A DNA stretch of 64,000 nt, taken from NCBI RefSeq assembly GCF_009811415.1, contig NZ_BLIG01000024.1, forward strand, positions 124,001 to 188,000, in the 5' to 3' direction. Numbering within the stretch: position 1 is the first letter of the stretch; each line of letters starts with the position of its first letter. Below are positions 19,871 through 30,995 of the stretch, piece after piece. A model generated the notes under the pieces. It worked only from the letters and a program-made list of their open reading frames with translations, did no database searches and was not told the origin of the DNA. The stretch comes from Alteromonas sp. KUL106. Lineage in GTDB: Bacteria > Pseudomonadota > Gammaproteobacteria > Enterobacterales > Alteromonadaceae. The translations under genes were made by a program, and so were the position numbers.

Positions 19871-21036
19871 TATTTGCCCTCCGCTGCAGCAACAACTTTC
19901 TGTGCTGCATCAGTTAGCGATTCAGCAGCGATGATATCAAGACCAGAGTTCGCTAGAACTTCACGGCCAAGCTCTGCATTGGTACCTTCAAGACGTACAA
20001 CAACTGGCACTTTTACGCCTACTTCTTTAACCGCACCGATGATACCTTCTGCAATCATGTCACAGCGTACGATACCACCGAAGATGTTAACCAATACCGC
20101 TTTAACGTTGTCGTCAGAAAGGATGATCTTGAACGCTTCAGCTACACGCTCTTTAGTCGCGCCGCCACCAACGTCTAGGAAGTTAGCTGGCTTGCCGCCG
20201 TGTAGGTTTACGATGTCCATAGTACCCATCGCTAGGCCTGCACCGTTAACCATACAACCTACGTTACCGTCTAGCGCAACATAGTTAAGCTCCCACTGAG
20301 CCGCGTGTGCTTCACGCGCGTCTTCTTGTGAAGGATCTTGCATATCTTTCAGCTTAGGCTGACGATATAGTGCGTTGCCGTCAATAGCTACTTTTGCATC
20401 TAGGCAGTGTAGGTTACCGTCAGTTTTGATCACTAGCGGGTTAATTTCGATAAGCGCGACGTCAAGCTCTTCAAACATCTTAGCTAGGCCAAGGAAGATT
20501 TGAGTAAATTGCTTAATTTGAACGCCAGAAAGACCAAGAGCAAACGCCATTTCGCGTGCTTGGTAAGGCTGAGGACCTACAATTGGGTCGATTTCAGCTT
20601 TAAGGATTTTTTCTGGCGTTTCTTCTGCAACAGTTTCAATCTCAACGCCACCTTCAGTAGATGCCATAAATACAACGCGACGGGTTGTACGGTCAACTAC
20701 TGCACCAAGGTAAAGCTCATTAGCGATATCTGTGCAAGATTCAACAAGGATTTTGCTCACAGGCTGACCATTTTCGTCAGTCTGGAAAGTCACCAAATTT
20801 TTGCCAAGCCAGTTTTCAGCGAAAGCGCGAATGTCGTCTTTGTTTTTAACTAGCTTTACACCGCCAGCTTTACCGCGACCGCCCGCGTGTACCTGACACT
20901 TAACTACCCACTCTTCTCCGCCGATTCGGTCAGCGGCTTCTACAGCACCTTGAGCAGTGTCTGCTGCGTATCCTTCAGAAACAGGCAAACCGTATTCTTT
21001 GAATAGCTGCTTACCTTGGTATTCATGCAAATTCAT
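19870..21036 (-). CDS. sucC: succinate-CoA ligase (ADP-forming) subunit beta
   Basis: A 388-residue beta subunit with an N-terminal ATP-grasp fold ([12 protein letters not shown] start, [10 protein letters not shown] nucleotide loop at about 53-62) and a C-terminal CoA-ligase domain. The latter includes [11 protein letters not shown] and [11 protein letters not shown]. It forms the alpha2beta2 or alpha-beta succinyl-CoA synthetase with SucD. Length equals the E. coli protein. A 152-nt gap separates it from sucB. The gap holds an imperfect GCGCAAA/TTTGCGC inverted repeat (about 21131-21160), so a separate promoter or processing site for sucCD is possible. Confidence 0.98.
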   Translation of the reverse strand: MNLHEYQGKQLFKEYGLPVSEGYAADTAQGAVEAADRIGGEEWVVKCQVHAGGRGKAGGVKLVKNKDDIRAFAENWLGKNLVTFQTDENGQPVSKILVESCTDIANELYLGAVVDRTTRRVVFMASTEGGVEIETVAEETPEKILKAEIDPIVGPQPYQAREMAFALGLSGVQIKQFTQIFLGLAKMFEELDVALIEINPLVIKTDGNLHCLDAKVAIDGNALYRQPKLKDMQDPSQEDAREAHAAQWELNYVALDGNVGCMVNGAGLAMGTMDIVNLHGGKPANFLDVGGGATKERVAEAFKIILSDDNVKAVLVNIFGGIVRCDMIAEGIIGAVKEVGVKVPVVVRLEGTNAELGREVLANSGLDIIAAESLTDAAQKVVAAAEGK

Positions 21037-21188
21037 GGTGTTTCTATCCGATTTTTAGTAAGACAAAAGCCGCAAATGCGACTTGATTAGTTTGACTGAT
21101 ATTATAGGGTAAATATCAGCGTTGCGTTAAGCGCAAAACAAGCGTACACAAGCTTTGCGCCTAACCACAATTCCGTGAGACGAAAGTC

Positions 21189-22694
21189 TTATACGTCTAG
21201 AAGTAGACGTGTTGGATCTTCTAGCATCTCTTTAACGGTTACCAAGAAACCTACTGATTCTTTACCATCGATAATGCGGTGGTCGTAAGAAAGCGCTAGG
21301 TACATCATTGGTAGAATTTCTACTTTGCCATTAACCGCCATTGGGCGATCTTGGATTTTGTGCATACCCAAGATAGCGCTCTGTGGCGGGTTAATGATTG
21401 GTGTAGACATTAGTGAACCAAACACACCACCGTTGGTGATTGTGAAATTACCACCTTGTAGCTCAGCCAATGACAGCTTACCGTCACGGCCTTTAAGTGC
21501 TAGTTCCTTAATTCCTTTTTCAACACCTGCCATGCCTAGTGTATCAGTATCTTTAAGTACTGGCGTCACAAGGCCGCGTGGTGTAGAAACAGCAATAGAT
21601 ACATCGAAGTAGTTGTGATAAACGATGTCATCACCGTCGATAGACGCGTTTACTTCAGGGAAACGCTTAAGAGCTTCGGTTACTGCCTTCACATAGAAAG
21701 ACATGAAACCAAGGCGAATACCATGACGCTTTTCAAAGCTGTCTTGATATTGCTTGCGCAGATCCATAATAGGCTTCATGTTAACTTCGTTAAACGTGGT
21801 TAACATAGCCGTAGAGTTCTTGGCTTCTAAAAGACGGTTAGCAATCGTCTTACGAAGACGAGTCATTGGAACGCGCTTCTCAGTACGGTTACCCGTTGGC
21901 AAATCTGCTGATACAGATTCTGAAGCAGCAGGTGCAGCCTTCGCTGAACTGTCGCCACCTTTCAGGTATTTCTCAACGTCTTCTTTAGTGATTCGGCCAT
22001 TTTTACCTGTACCTTTCACCTTTGCAGCATCTACGCCTTTTTCAGCAAGTAGACGGCGAACTGAAGGACTTAGTGCGTCACTGCTGTCGTCGCTGTCGTC
22101 AGACTCTGCAGATGCCGCAGGTGCAGATGCACCACTCGCTGCGCCCTCAACGAACTTAGCAATCACTTCTTCAGCAGTAACCGTTGCACCTTCTTCTGCA
22201 AGAATTTCTGAAAGTGAGCCATCCGCAGGAGCAACAACTTCAAGTACAACTTTATCGGTTTCAATATCAACCAAGTTTTGGTCGCGAGATACCGCTTCAC
22301 CCACAGCTACATGCCATGTGGCAATCGTTGCGTCAGCAACTGATTCTGGAAGCACAGGCACTTTGACGTCTGAAGTTTTACCAGATGCTGCAGGTGCTGC
22401 GTCTGATTTAGTTTCTTCTTTAGACTCTTTTTCAGCCTTTGGCTCAGCAGCAGCGCCGCCTTTTTCTAATTTAGCAATTACTTGCTCGCCTAAAACTGTT
22501 GCACCCTCTTCGTTTAGGATCTCACCCATTGTACCGTCCGCTGGCGCCACAACTTCTAATACTACTTTATCAGTTTCAATATCAACCAGGTTCTGGTCTC
22601 GTTTAACTGCGTCACCGGCCTTTACGTGCCAGGTTGCAATGGTGGCATCGGCAACTGACTCAGGTAGAACCGGAACTTTTATCTCAATTGTCAT
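21189..22694 (-). CDS. sucB: 2-oxoglutarate dehydrogenase E2 (dihydrolipoyllysine succinyltransferase) with two lipoyl domains
   Basis: The 501-residue E2 core of the 2-oxoglutarate dehydrogenase complex. Two lipoyl domains are present, at about residues 1-77 and 108-183. Each has an ETDKVVLEV loop, with the lipoylated lysines at Lys43 and Lys148, and an Ala/Glu/Lys-rich linker joins them. A peripheral subunit-binding domain follows ([13 protein letters not shown], near 205-245), then the acyltransferase domain with the SYDHRIIDG active site. E. coli SucB has a single lipoyl domain and about 405 residues, so the extra domain explains the length. The two lipoyl domains are closely similar at DNA level, indicating an internal duplication. 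The sucA stop lies 9 nt upstream. Confidence 0.97.
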   Translation of the reverse strand: MTIEIKVPVLPESVADATIATWHVKAGDAVKRDQNLVDIETDKVVLEVVAPADGTMGEILNEEGATVLGEQVIAKLEKGGAAAEPKAEKESKEETKSDAAPAASGKTSDVKVPVLPESVADATIATWHVAVGEAVSRDQNLVDIETDKVVLEVVAPADGSLSEILAEEGATVTAEEVIAKFVEGAASGASAPAASAESDDSDDSSDALSPSVRRLLAEKGVDAAKVKGTGKNGRITKEDVEKYLKGGDSSAKAAPAASESVSADLPTGNRTEKRVPMTRLRKTIANRLLEAKNSTAMLTTFNEVNMKPIMDLRKQYQDSFEKRHGIRLGFMSFYVKAVTEALKRFPEVNASIDGDDIVYHNYFDVSIAVSTPRGLVTPVLKDTDTLGMAGVEKGIKELALKGRDGKLSLAELQGGNFTITNGGVFGSLMSTPIINPPQSAILGMHKIQDRPMAVNGKVEILPMMYLALSYDHRIIDGKESVGFLVTVKEMLEDPTRLLLDV

Positions 22695-22703
22695 TACTGT
22701 TCC

Positions 22704-25523
22704 TTATTTAATTGTGAGTGCGTTTTCAACCAGGGCTTTCTGTTGCTGGTTGTGAACGGATACATAACCTACTGCAGGTGACGAGGATGCATCACGGCCT
22801 GCATATGTTAATTTTGCACCATCTGGAATTGCTTGCCAGAAGTGGTGTTGGCTACAGTACCAAGCGCCTTGGTTTTGAGGCTCTTCTTGACACCAAACCC
22901 AATCTTTTACGTGGCTGTATTGTGCCACAACTTTTGCGCATTCTTCTTGCGGGAATGGATAAAGTTGCTCCAAACGGATAATTGCAACGTCTGTTTGCTC
23001 ATTTTTGCGGCGCTGGTCTAACAAATCGTAATAAACCTTGCCAGAGCACATAACAACGCGCTTAACATCCTTCGGATCGATATCGTCGATTTCACCGATT
23101 ACGTTATGGAATTTACCTTCCGCAAGTTCTTCAAGTGAAGATACTGCAAGAGGATGACGTAATAGTGACTTAGGTGACATTACGATAAGTGGCTTACGCA
23201 TAGGGCGCACCACTTGACGACGAAGCATGTTGTACACCTGTGCAGGTGTTGATGGTACACACACTTGCCAGTTGTGGTCAGCACACATCTGTAGGAAACG
23301 TTCAAGACGCGCAGAACTATGCTCTGGGCCCTGACCTTCGTAACCATGTGGAAGTAAAACGGTTAGACCACACAAACGGCCCCACTTTGCTTCACCTGAA
23401 CTTAAGAACTGATCAAATACAACTTGTGCGCCGTTAGCGAAGTCACCAAATTGCGCTTCCCAAATGGTCAAACACGTTGGCTCTGCTGTCGCATAACCAT
23501 ATTCGAATGCCATTACGGCTTCTTCTGAAAGTACAGAGTCGTAAATTTCAATTTCACCCTGACCCTCGCGAATATGCTGGAGCGGCATATACGTCGACGC
23601 GTCTTTTTGATTGTGCAATACCGCGTGACGGTGGAAGAAAGTACCTCGGCCAGAATCCTGACCCGTAATACGAATATCTTCACCTGCATCTACGATAGTG
23701 GCATATGCTAAGTTTTCTGCCATACCCCAATCAAGAAGCTTTTCGCCCGCAACCATCGCTTTACGGTCTTGGTAAAGCTTGTTTACACGAGACTGGAGCT
23801 TATGCTCTTCAGGGATAGTTGTGATTGACTCGCCTAATTCTTTTAGCTTTTCAACCGGAAGCGAACCATCGTAAGGCGTATCCCAGTCGTGACCCAGATA
23901 AGGAGACCAGTCAACACTGTGCTCTGTCATTGGGCGCCACTCTTCAACAACGCATGCGCCGTGATCTAGCGCTTCGCGGTATTCTTCAACGTAACGATCT
24001 GCATCACGTTGCTCAATCACGCCTTCGGCTACTAGCTGATCAGCATAGATTACGCGTGGAACTGGATGCTTTTTAATTTTTTGGTACATCAACGGCTGCG
24101 TTGCATTTGGCTCATCCGCTTCGTTGTGACCATGACGACGGTAACAAACTAGGTCAATGACCACGTCTTTCTTAAACTTATTGCGATACTCAAGCGCAAG
24201 CTGTGTCACAAAGGCAACTGCTTCAGGATCGTCAGAGTTCACGTGAAAAATTGGCGCCTGTACCATTTTAGCAATGTCAGTACAGTATTGTGTAGAACGC
24301 GTATCTTCAGTTTTTGACGTAGTGAAACCAACTTGGTTGTTTACCACGATGCGAACTGTACCACCCACAGCAAAGCCACGAGTTTGCGACATGTTGAAGG
24401 TTTCTTGTACCACACCTTGACCAGCGATTGCCGAGTCACCGTGAATAGTAATTGGAAGTACTGTATTGGTGTCGTTATTACGTCGAGCTAGACGCGCACG
24501 TACTGACCCCATCACCACTGGATTAACAATCTCAAGGTGAGACGGGTTAAATGCTAGCGCTAGGTGAACATTACCGCCTGGCGTCGCGAAGTCTGACGAG
24601 AAGCCTGCGTGGTATTTTACGTCACCCGCGCCCAGCGAGTCATCGTGTTTACCAGAGAACTCGTCAAACAGTACTGATGGGTTTTTACCGAGAACGTTAA
24701 CTAACACGTTCAAACGGCCACGGTGGGCCATACCGATAACCACTTCTTTGGTGCCCGCGGTTCCGGCCTTAGTAATTAGACCTTTAAGCATTGGAATTAA
24801 TGCATCACCACCTTCTAGTGAGAAACGCTTTGCACCTGGGAATTTAGAACCCAAATACTTTTCCATGCCGTCAGCTGCAGTTAGCCCTTTAAGAATGCCT
24901 AACTTCTCATCGCGAGAAATTTCAGGCTTGGCTTGAACAGATTCAATTTTTTGCTGTAACCAACGCTTCTGCTCCGTATCGGTAATATGCATGTACTCTG
25001 CACCGATAGAGCCGCAGTACGTGCGGTTAAGCGACTTAAACAGTTCACCCAGCGGCATTGAGTCTTTGCCAATAGCATAAGAGCCCACGTTAAATACCGT
25101 ATCGAAATCTTGCTCAGAAAGACTGTGGTGAGAAAGTTCAAGATCGCGTACACGCTCCTGTTTCCATAGACCGAGTGGATCTAGATTTGCGTGCTGATGA
25201 CCGCGGAAGCGGAATGCATTGATTAACTGAAGAACCTTAACTTGCCTGTCATCTGACACACTAGCAGAAGGCACTGACGGGCTAGACATACGGGCTGTAG
25301 GCCCTAACGCAGCAAGTTGCCTGAATTGATTTTTAATCGTTGTATGATTGGTTTCTAACTCTACGCCATCGACTTTAGGGAGGTTATCGAAGATTTGTCG
25401 CCAGCTTTCAGAGACACTTTGCGGGTCATCCAAATAGGTTTCATACAACTCTTCAACATAGGCAGCGTTGGCACCTGCCATGTGCGAGGAATCCCACCAC
25501 GCTTTCATCACGCTTTCTTGCAT
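22704..25523 (-). CDS. sucA: 2-oxoglutarate dehydrogenase E1 component
   Basis: A 939-residue thiamine-diphosphate-dependent E1 subunit that decarboxylates 2-oxoglutarate and succinylates the E2 lipoyl groups. Typical segments are the N-terminal E2-binding extension (HMAGANAAYVEELYETYL), a central GMAHRGRLNVLVN block, and the thiamine/metal region with RRHGHNEADEP. The C-terminal transketolase-like half has QFGDFANGAQVVFDQF. Length agrees with E. coli SucA (933). It is the first gene of sucAB and is separated from sdhB by a terminator, so a promoter should lie in 25524-25620. Confidence 0.98.
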   Translation of the reverse strand: MQESVMKAWWDSSHMAGANAAYVEELYETYLDDPQSVSESWRQIFDNLPKVDGVELETNHTTIKNQFRQLAALGPTARMSSPSVPSASVSDDRQVKVLQLINAFRFRGHQHANLDPLGLWKQERVRDLELSHHSLSEQDFDTVFNVGSYAIGKDSMPLGELFKSLNRTYCGSIGAEYMHITDTEQKRWLQQKIESVQAKPEISRDEKLGILKGLTAADGMEKYLGSKFPGAKRFSLEGGDALIPMLKGLITKAGTAGTKEVVIGMAHRGRLNVLVNVLGKNPSVLFDEFSGKHDDSLGAGDVKYHAGFSSDFATPGGNVHLALAFNPSHLEIVNPVVMGSVRARLARRNNDTNTVLPITIHGDSAIAGQGVVQETFNMSQTRGFAVGGTVRIVVNNQVGFTTSKTEDTRSTQYCTDIAKMVQAPIFHVNSDDPEAVAFVTQLALEYRNKFKKDVVIDLVCYRRHGHNEADEPNATQPLMYQKIKKHPVPRVIYADQLVAEGVIEQRDADRYVEEYREALDHGACVVEEWRPMTEHSVDWSPYLGHDWDTPYDGSLPVEKLKELGESITTIPEEHKLQSRVNKLYQDRKAMVAGEKLLDWGMAENLAYATIVDAGEDIRITGQDSGRGTFFHRHAVLHNQKDASTYMPLQHIREGQGEIEIYDSVLSEEAVMAFEYGYATAEPTCLTIWEAQFGDFANGAQVVFDQFLSSGEAKWGRLCGLTVLLPHGYEGQGPEHSSARLERFLQMCADHNWQVCVPSTPAQVYNMLRRQVVRPMRKPLIVMSPKSLLRHPLAVSSLEELAEGKFHNVIGEIDDIDPKDVKRVVMCSGKVYYDLLDQRRKNEQTDVAIIRLEQLYPFPQEECAKVVAQYSHVKDWVWCQEEPQNQGAWYCSQHHFWQAIPDGAKLTYAGRDASSSPAVGYVSVHNQQQKALVENALTIK

Positions 25524-25620
25524 TTAATTTGCCTTGCTACGTTTTATAAAATCTAGTTAACAATCTTAAGGTATTATAAGGTTATTCTCAGCATAACCAA
25601 GTGTTATAACGGAGAATATA

Positions 25621-25657
25621 TAAAAAAATAGCCACCCAAAGTGGATGGCTATTTAGC
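25621..25657 (-). terminator. rho-independent terminator of sdhCDAB
   Basis: AAATAGCCA/TGGCTATTT arms enclose a smaller pairing. On the minus strand the stem is followed by a run of seven T. It lies 41 nt past the sdhB stop and separates the sdh operon from sucAB. Confidence 0.8.
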
Positions 25658-25697
25658 GTATCGCATCTACATCTGATTTCGTTATCAGACTATAGTA

Positions 25698-26408
25698 CTA
25701 AACAGCCCGTTGTAAAAGCATAGACTTAATCTGGCCTATCGCTTTTGTCGGGTTTAAGCCTTTTGGACACACACTTACACAGTTCATAATACCATGACAG
25801 CGGAAAACGCTAAACGCATCATCGAGGTCGTTAAGACGCTCTTCTGTTGCAGTATCACGGCTGTCGATTAAGAAACGGTATGCGTGCAGTAATCCCGCAG
25901 GTCCAATGAACTTATCTGGGTTCCACCAGAACGATGGACATGACGTTGAGCAGCACGCACACAGAATACATTCGTACAGACCGTCTAGCTTAGCGCGCTC
26001 TTCAGGTGACTGAAGGTGCTCGCGCGCTGGCGGTTGTTTGCTATCGTTGATTAAGAATGGCTTAATCTTCTCGTACTGTGTGTAGAACTGCGTCATATCA
26101 ACAACAAGGTCACGTACTACTGGTAGACCTGGAAGTGGACGAACTACTATTTTACCTTTGCCCAGTGCAGAAAGCGGAGTGATACACGCTAGGCCGTTTT
26201 TGCCGTTCATGTTCACACCGTCTGAACCACACACACCTTCACGGCACGAGCGACGGAAAGATAGCGTCGGATCTTGCTCTTTAAGTGCAAGTAGCGCATC
26301 TAGCACCATCATGTCCTGACCTTCCTCTACTTCTAGAGTGTAGTCTTGCATGCGAGGCTTCGCATCTACTTCTGGGTTGTAACGATAAATCGAAAAAGTT
26401 AATTGCAT
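25698..26408 (-). CDS. sdhB: succinate dehydrogenase iron-sulfur subunit
   Basis: A 236-residue subunit carrying all three iron-sulfur clusters. The [2Fe-2S] ligands lie in CREGVCGSDG plus a downstream Cys, the [4Fe-4S] ligands in CILCACCSTSCP, and the [3Fe-4S] region in CHGIMNCVSVCP. It passes electrons from the SdhA flavin to the membrane quinone site. Length matches E. coli SdhB (238). The gene follows sdhA by 14 nt and is last in the sdhCDAB operon. A good terminator follows. Confidence 0.98.
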   Translation of the reverse strand: MQLTFSIYRYNPEVDAKPRMQDYTLEVEEGQDMMVLDALLALKEQDPTLSFRRSCREGVCGSDGVNMNGKNGLACITPLSALGKGKIVVRPLPGLPVVRDLVVDMTQFYTQYEKIKPFLINDSKQPPAREHLQSPEERAKLDGLYECILCACCSTSCPSFWWNPDKFIGPAGLLHAYRFLIDSRDTATEERLNDLDDAFSVFRCHGIMNCVSVCPKGLNPTKAIGQIKSMLLQRAV

Positions 26409-26422
26409 GATCGTTGCCTCTC

Positions 26423-28195
26423 TTAATATGAACGCACTTTAGGTGGGAATGCTTCCCTAAGCTTAGGCGCCATATTTACTTCACGTTTAAGCATTTTATC
26501 AGTGTTCGGATCGTAGATGCTGTGGCATAACCAGTTCTCATCGTCACGATCTGGGAAGTCGAAGCGGCTATGTGCGCCACGGCTTTCCGTTCTGAAGTTC
26601 GCTGCTACTGCTGTGCTGTACGCGGTTTCCATAAGGTTATCTAGCTCTAGACACTCAATACGCTGAGTATTGAAGTCTGCGCTCTTGTCGTCAAGGCGTG
26701 CATGCTTAAGACGCTCGCGAATTTCGCTAAGCTCTTTAAGACCTTCCGCCATTGCTTCACCTTCACGGAATACTGAGAAGTTAAGCTGCATGCATTTCTG
26801 CAAGTCTTTCTTAATTTGTACTGGGTCTTCGCCCTTACCTTTCTCTGAATTTTCCCAACGATTGAAACGCGTCATTGAAGCTTCAAGATCAGATTCTGAT
26901 GCGTCACGTGTTGGTGCCATTTCAGACAATGTCTTACCAAGGTGTAAACCAGTCGCACGACCGAATACAACAAGGTCAAGTAGTGAGTTACCGCCTAGGC
27001 GGTTTGCACCGTGTACCGATACACACGCAATCTCACCACAAGCAAATAGACCGTTAACGACTTTATCGTTACCGTTTTCATCAACGGTTAGACATTGGCC
27101 ATCAACATTTGTAGGAATACCACCCATCATATAGTGACAAGTCGGAATTACTGGAATTGGCTCTTTCACTGGGTCAACGTGTGCAAACGTACGTGATAGT
27201 TCAAGGATACCCGGTAGACGCGATTCAAGTACGTCTTTGCCAAGGTGATCAAGCTTAAGCTTGATGTGAGTGCCCCATGGACCTTCACAACCGCGGCCTT
27301 CACGAATTTCTGTCATCATTGAACGTGCAACAACGTCACGACCCGCTAGGTCTTTTGCGTTAGGAGCATAACGTTCCATGAAGCGCTCGCCGTCTTTGTT
27401 CAGAAGGTAACCACCTTCACCACGACAGCCTTCTGTAACCAGTGTACCCGCACCAGCTATACCCGTTGGGTGGAACTGCCACATTTCCATGTCTTGTACA
27501 GCAACACCTGCGCGTAGCGCCATACCAACACCGTCACCGGTATTAATGTGTGCGTTTGTGGTTGACGCGTAAATACGACCCGCACCACCCGTTGCAAGAA
27601 CAACTGCACGAGACTTGAAGTAAACCACTTCACCAGACTCGATATCAATTGCAGTACAACCAACCACGTCACCGTCTTGGTTTTTAACTAAATCTAGCGC
27701 GTACCACTCAGAAAACACCTTAGTCTTGTTCTTTACGTTTTGCTGATAAAGAAGGTGAAGAAGTGCGTGACCTGTACGGTCAGCCGCAGCTGCCGTACGA
27801 GCACCCTGCTCGCCGCCAAAGTTCTTTGACTGGCCACCGAAAGGACGCTGGTAAATTTTACCGTTTTCGAAACGAGAGAACGGTAGACCCATGTTTTCCA
27901 TTTCGATAATGGCTTCTGGGCCCGTTTTACACATGTATTCGATAGCGTCTTGGTCGCCGATATAATCAGAACCTTTTACGGTATCGTACATGTGCCATTC
28001 CCAGTTATCTTCGTGTGAATTACCTAATGCTACGGTAATACCACCTTGTGCAGATACAGTGTGAGAACGGGTTGGAAATACTTTAGATAGCAGTGCGCAT
28101 GATTTACCAGACTGTGAAATCTGTAGTGCTGCGCGCATACCTGCTCCGCCAGCGCCAATTACTACTGCATCAAACTCGTGAACGGGTAAACTCAT
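26423..28195 (-). CDS. sdhA: succinate dehydrogenase flavoprotein subunit
   Basis: A 590-residue flavoprotein that oxidises succinate to fumarate. It has the FAD-binding motif [11 protein letters not shown], the covalent-FAD histidine in [10 protein letters not shown], and the dicarboxylate active-site segment HPTGI. A longer reading frame begins at 28225 inside sdhD. The ATG at 28193-28195 is chosen because GGGGAG precedes it at normal spacing, because it starts one base beyond the sdhD stop codon, and because [12 protein letters not shown] fits the family's N-terminus. It is the third gene of sdhCDAB. Confidence 0.98.
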   Translation of the reverse strand: MSLPVHEFDAVVIGAGGAGMRAALQISQSGKSCALLSKVFPTRSHTVSAQGGITVALGNSHEDNWEWHMYDTVKGSDYIGDQDAIEYMCKTGPEAIIEMENMGLPFSRFENGKIYQRPFGGQSKNFGGEQGARTAAAADRTGHALLHLLYQQNVKNKTKVFSEWYALDLVKNQDGDVVGCTAIDIESGEVVYFKSRAVVLATGGAGRIYASTTNAHINTGDGVGMALRAGVAVQDMEMWQFHPTGIAGAGTLVTEGCRGEGGYLLNKDGERFMERYAPNAKDLAGRDVVARSMMTEIREGRGCEGPWGTHIKLKLDHLGKDVLESRLPGILELSRTFAHVDPVKEPIPVIPTCHYMMGGIPTNVDGQCLTVDENGNDKVVNGLFACGEIACVSVHGANRLGGNSLLDLVVFGRATGLHLGKTLSEMAPTRDASESDLEASMTRFNRWENSEKGKGEDPVQIKKDLQKCMQLNFSVFREGEAMAEGLKELSEIRERLKHARLDDKSADFNTQRIECLELDNLMETAYSTAVAANFRTESRGAHSRFDFPDRDDENWLCHSIYDPNTDKMLKREVNMAPKLREAFPPKVRSY

Positions 28196-28196
28196 T

Positions 28197-28544
28197 TTAC
28201 ACTCCCCACAATACGAATAGGCCAACAGCTACATAGCCGAATGCGATGATATTTAGTATATATTGTAGTCCTGCGCGCAGACCTGTTGCTTTAACATAGT
28301 CTGTAAGCACCTGCCAAAGGCCGATGCGCACGTGGATCATCACTGCTACTAGTGCTGCCAATGTGAAAACTTTCATAGCCAGGCCAGAGAATAACCCTCG
28401 CCATTCAATAAATGTTAAATTATCGGTGGTGATAAAAAACCACGCCATGAAAACCGAGTACGCGAAAATTATTGCTGCTGTTGCGCGAAGAGATACGTAA
28501 TCTTGTACACCGTCACGCTTAATGCTTGCTTGGTTGGTTACCAT
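28197..28544 (-). CDS. sdhD: succinate dehydrogenase membrane anchor subunit
   Basis: A 115-residue membrane anchor with three hydrophobic helices, which together with SdhC binds haem b and ubiquinone. Starting at the ATG at 28542-28544 gives [16 protein letters not shown] and exactly the length of E. coli SdhD. A longer ORF from 28580 would add 12 unlikely residues inside sdhC. GGGAG lies 8 nt upstream of the chosen ATG. The start overlaps the sdhC stop by 7 nt, which suggests translational coupling. Confidence 0.95.
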   Translation of the reverse strand: MVTNQASIKRDGVQDYVSLRATAAIIFAYSVFMAWFFITTDNLTFIEWRGLFSGLAMKVFTLAALVAVMIHVRIGLWQVLTDYVKATGLRAGLQYILNIIAFGYVAVGLFVLWGV

Positions 28545-28912
28545 AGTGCAACTCCCAATACTACGGTCAGTACAACCCAAAGTGCGATTACTGCTTTTGC
28601 ACTCATGTTGCCCGACTCTAATTCTTCCCAGTGACCTAAATCCATAACAACGTGTCTTAGGCCGCCTAGAATGTGATACGTCAGCGCTGAGGCTGTGCCA
28701 ATTGCGACAAATTTTCCAAGGAAACCGTCCATGATTGCTTGTACGTTCGCAAAACCTTCAGGCGAGTGAACAGAAACTGCCCATGCCCAGATAACAAAAA
28801 GTAGCGCGAAAAACATTGCAACACCGGTAACACGATGGAGAATTGACGAAATAGCAGAGGGCGGAAATTTAATAGTATTGAGTTCTAAATTTACTGGTCT
28901 TTGCTTTTTCAC
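28538..28912 (-). CDS. sdhC: succinate dehydrogenase cytochrome b556 subunit
   Basis: A 124-residue membrane protein with three transmembrane helices. The SdhC signature SSILHRVTG lies at about residues 20-30, and the haem-ligand region HILGGLRHVVMDLG at about 84-97. With SdhD it anchors SdhAB and reduces ubiquinone. It is the first gene of the operon; its promoter must lie in the 705-bp divergent gap shared with gltA. Length is close to E. coli SdhC (129). Confidence 0.97.
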   Translation of the reverse strand: MKKQRPVNLELNTIKFPPSAISSILHRVTGVAMFFALLFVIWAWAVSVHSPEGFANVQAIMDGFLGKFVAIGTASALTYHILGGLRHVVMDLGHWEELESGNMSAKAVIALWVVLTVVLGVALW

Positions 28913-29617
28913 AATGTATGCCTGTTTAATCCGTAGGGGATAATGAATTTCTTACCTTTTTTATGTCCTGAGTAAGTAAATTCGATTTTTAACCTGTTAA
29001 TTGCCTCATCCATTGAGTTGTTAACAATTTGTGAATTATTCTTTAATGCTTGTAACAGAATAAATATTCTGAAGTTCAAGCACCGCTGAGTATATCCAGC
29101 GTAGTATATAATTACAATTTTTTGTGCCGTAGTAATACTTTAGTCGCTATACACACTTTTATGATAATTATTTAGAATAAAAAGAGATCAAAATTGGGTG
29201 CAACGCGTTTAAACGAGCGCAATTACATTGCTAGGTAGTTTATCAGCGGCGTTCTGCAATAACTATGTATATCAATGACAAATTACGCACATTTAATCTG
29301 AATGCGTATTTATTCAACGTTGAAAGGTTACTTTTTAATCTAAGCTGTTAATATAACTATCGATTGGTGGTTTACCTTTTTCGAAAAGCCATTGATAATT
29401 GCAAGGTATGGGGCAAAAGTAAGACCTGATAAAGTTAATTATCCGTTATCGAATTGCTAGAATTTTTTTACGCAATTCGGAATATTTATTGTGCAAATAT
29501 GCAATTAAATTGACTTATTGGTACATAATAAAGTACAAATACGCCCACTTTTCCCACCGAAGCGGACATTTTCGTCCGTTTTCGCTGCAAACAGAACCAT
29601 TCTGAGGAGAGCATTTT
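28913..29617. other. 705-bp divergent control region between sdhC and gltA
   Basis: AT-rich gap carrying promoters for sdhCDAB (minus) and gltA (plus). No ORF of coding character is seen. Several GTTAA-type words lie near 28995-29035, on the sdhC side. They could be sites for an ArcA-like regulator, but I cannot score them here. Confidence 0.5.
29510..29539 (+). promoter_or_regulatory. possible sigma-70 promoter of gltA
   Basis: TTGACT at 29510-29515 and TACAAA at 29534-29539 are separated by 18 nt, about 80 nt upstream of the gltA ATG. The -35 box is good and the -10 box is weak. Confidence 0.35.
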
Positions 29618-30895
29618 ATGGCAGATCAGAAAGCCATTCTTAAAGCCGGCGGTAAGGAAATCGAGCTTCCTATCTTGTCCGGTACCGAAGGACAAGATGT
29701 AATCGATGTCCGTACGTTAGGCCAGCACGGTTATTTTACGTACGACCCTGGTTTTATGGCGACAGGATCTTGCGAGTCTTCAATTACATATATTGACGGC
29801 GCTCAAGGTGTGTTATTACACCGCGGTTTCCCTATTGAAGAATTAGCACGTGATGCAGACTACTTAGAAGTTTGCCACATGTTACTTCACGGTGATGCAC
29901 CGACAAAAGAACAGTACGAAGAATTTAAAGAGACAATCACGCGTCACACCATGGTACATGAACAAATCAACATGTTCTTCCACGGCTTCCGCAATGATGC
30001 ACACCCCATGGCTATGCTGTGCGGTACCGTTGGCGCAATGTCTTCGTTCTACCATAGCGATTTAGATGTATCTAACGAGGAACAGCGTGTTCGCAGTGCT
30101 CATCGTTTAATCGCTAAGATGCCTACGCTTGTTGCTATGTGCTACAAATACAACATCGGCCAGCCGTTTGTATACCCACGTAACGACCTAAGCTATGCAG
30201 CTAACTTTCTGAATATGATGTTCTCTGTACCTGCAGAAGAGTATCAAATCAGTGCTGCTGTTGAGCGTGCAATGGATCGCATCTTTACCTTGCATGCAGA
30301 CCACGAGCAAAATGCATCAACATCGACAGTACGCCTTGCAGGTTCTTCGGGTGCTAACCCTTATGCTTGTATCGCAGCAGGTGTTGCATCGCTTTGGGGC
30401 CCTGCTCACGGCGGTGCAAACGAAGCATGCTTAAACATGCTAGAAGAAATTGGCACAGTTGACCGTATACCAGAGTTTATCGCTCGCGCTAAAGACAAGA
30501 ACGACCCGTTCCGTCTAATGGGCTTCGGTCACCGCGTTTACAAAAACCACGATCCTCGTGCAACCGTAATGCGTGAAAGCTGTCACGAAGTATTAAGCGA
30601 ACTAAACGTAAAAGATCCACTGCTAGAAGTAGCGATGGAACTAGAGAAAATTGCGCTTAGCGACCCGTACTTCGCAGAGAAGAAGTTGTTCCCGAACGTA
30701 GACTTCTATTCTGGTATCGTGCTTAAAGCGATTGGTATTCCAACTAACATGTTCACGTGTATCTTTGCATTGTCTCGTACAGTAGGCTGGATTTCTCACT
30801 GGCATGAAATGATGAGCGACCCTAAACAAAAAATCGGTCGTCCTCGTCAGCTTTACACTGGTCACAACCAGCGTAAGTACACTCCGATCAAGTAA
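29618..30895 (+). CDS. gltA: citrate synthase (type II)
   Basis: A 425-residue citrate synthase that condenses oxaloacetate with acetyl-CoA. The catalytic residues are seen as His in [11 protein letters not shown], His in GFGHRVYK, and Asp in FPNVDFYSG. The N-terminal domain and length match the hexameric, NADH-inhibited type II enzymes of gammaproteobacteria (E. coli 427). AGGAG lies 8 nt before the ATG. It is divergent from sdhCDAB, the usual gammaproteobacterial arrangement, and is followed by a strong terminator, so it is monocistronic. Confidence 0.98.
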   Translation: MADQKAILKAGGKEIELPILSGTEGQDVIDVRTLGQHGYFTYDPGFMATGSCESSITYIDGAQGVLLHRGFPIEELARDADYLEVCHMLLHGDAPTKEQYEEFKETITRHTMVHEQINMFFHGFRNDAHPMAMLCGTVGAMSSFYHSDLDVSNEEQRVRSAHRLIAKMPTLVAMCYKYNIGQPFVYPRNDLSYAANFLNMMFSVPAEEYQISAAVERAMDRIFTLHADHEQNASTSTVRLAGSSGANPYACIAAGVASLWGPAHGGANEACLNMLEEIGTVDRIPEFIARAKDKNDPFRLMGFGHRVYKNHDPRATVMRESCHEVLSELNVKDPLLEVAMELEKIALSDPYFAEKKLFPNVDFYSGIVLKAIGIPTNMFTCIFALSRTVGWISHWHEMMSDPKQKIGRPRQLYTGHNQRKYTPIK

Positions 30896-30935
30896 TAGAA
30901 CGGTTGAGACTGAACTAAGTTTTATGCTTAATAGT

Positions 30936-30966
30936 AAAAATAGCGCCTGTATGGCGCTATTTTTGT
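30936..30966 (+). terminator. rho-independent terminator of gltA
   Basis: AAAAATAGCGCC/GGCGCTATTTTT forms a 12-bp stem with a 5-nt loop and ends in a T-run on the plus strand, 40 nt past the gltA stop. Confidence 0.9.
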
Positions 30967-30995
30967 TTATACCATTATTTTAACAAGGAACATCA

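Noticed and set aside
21754..22755. 333-codon plus-strand open frame
   Set aside because: It is antisense to sucB over the lipoyl domains; its Ala/Ser/Thr-rich, repetitive translation mirrors the duplicated coding sequence, and it has no ribosome-binding site or family pattern.
26670..27134. 154-codon plus-strand open frame
   Set aside because: Fully antisense to the well-conserved sdhA coding sequence, with no recognisable protein pattern.
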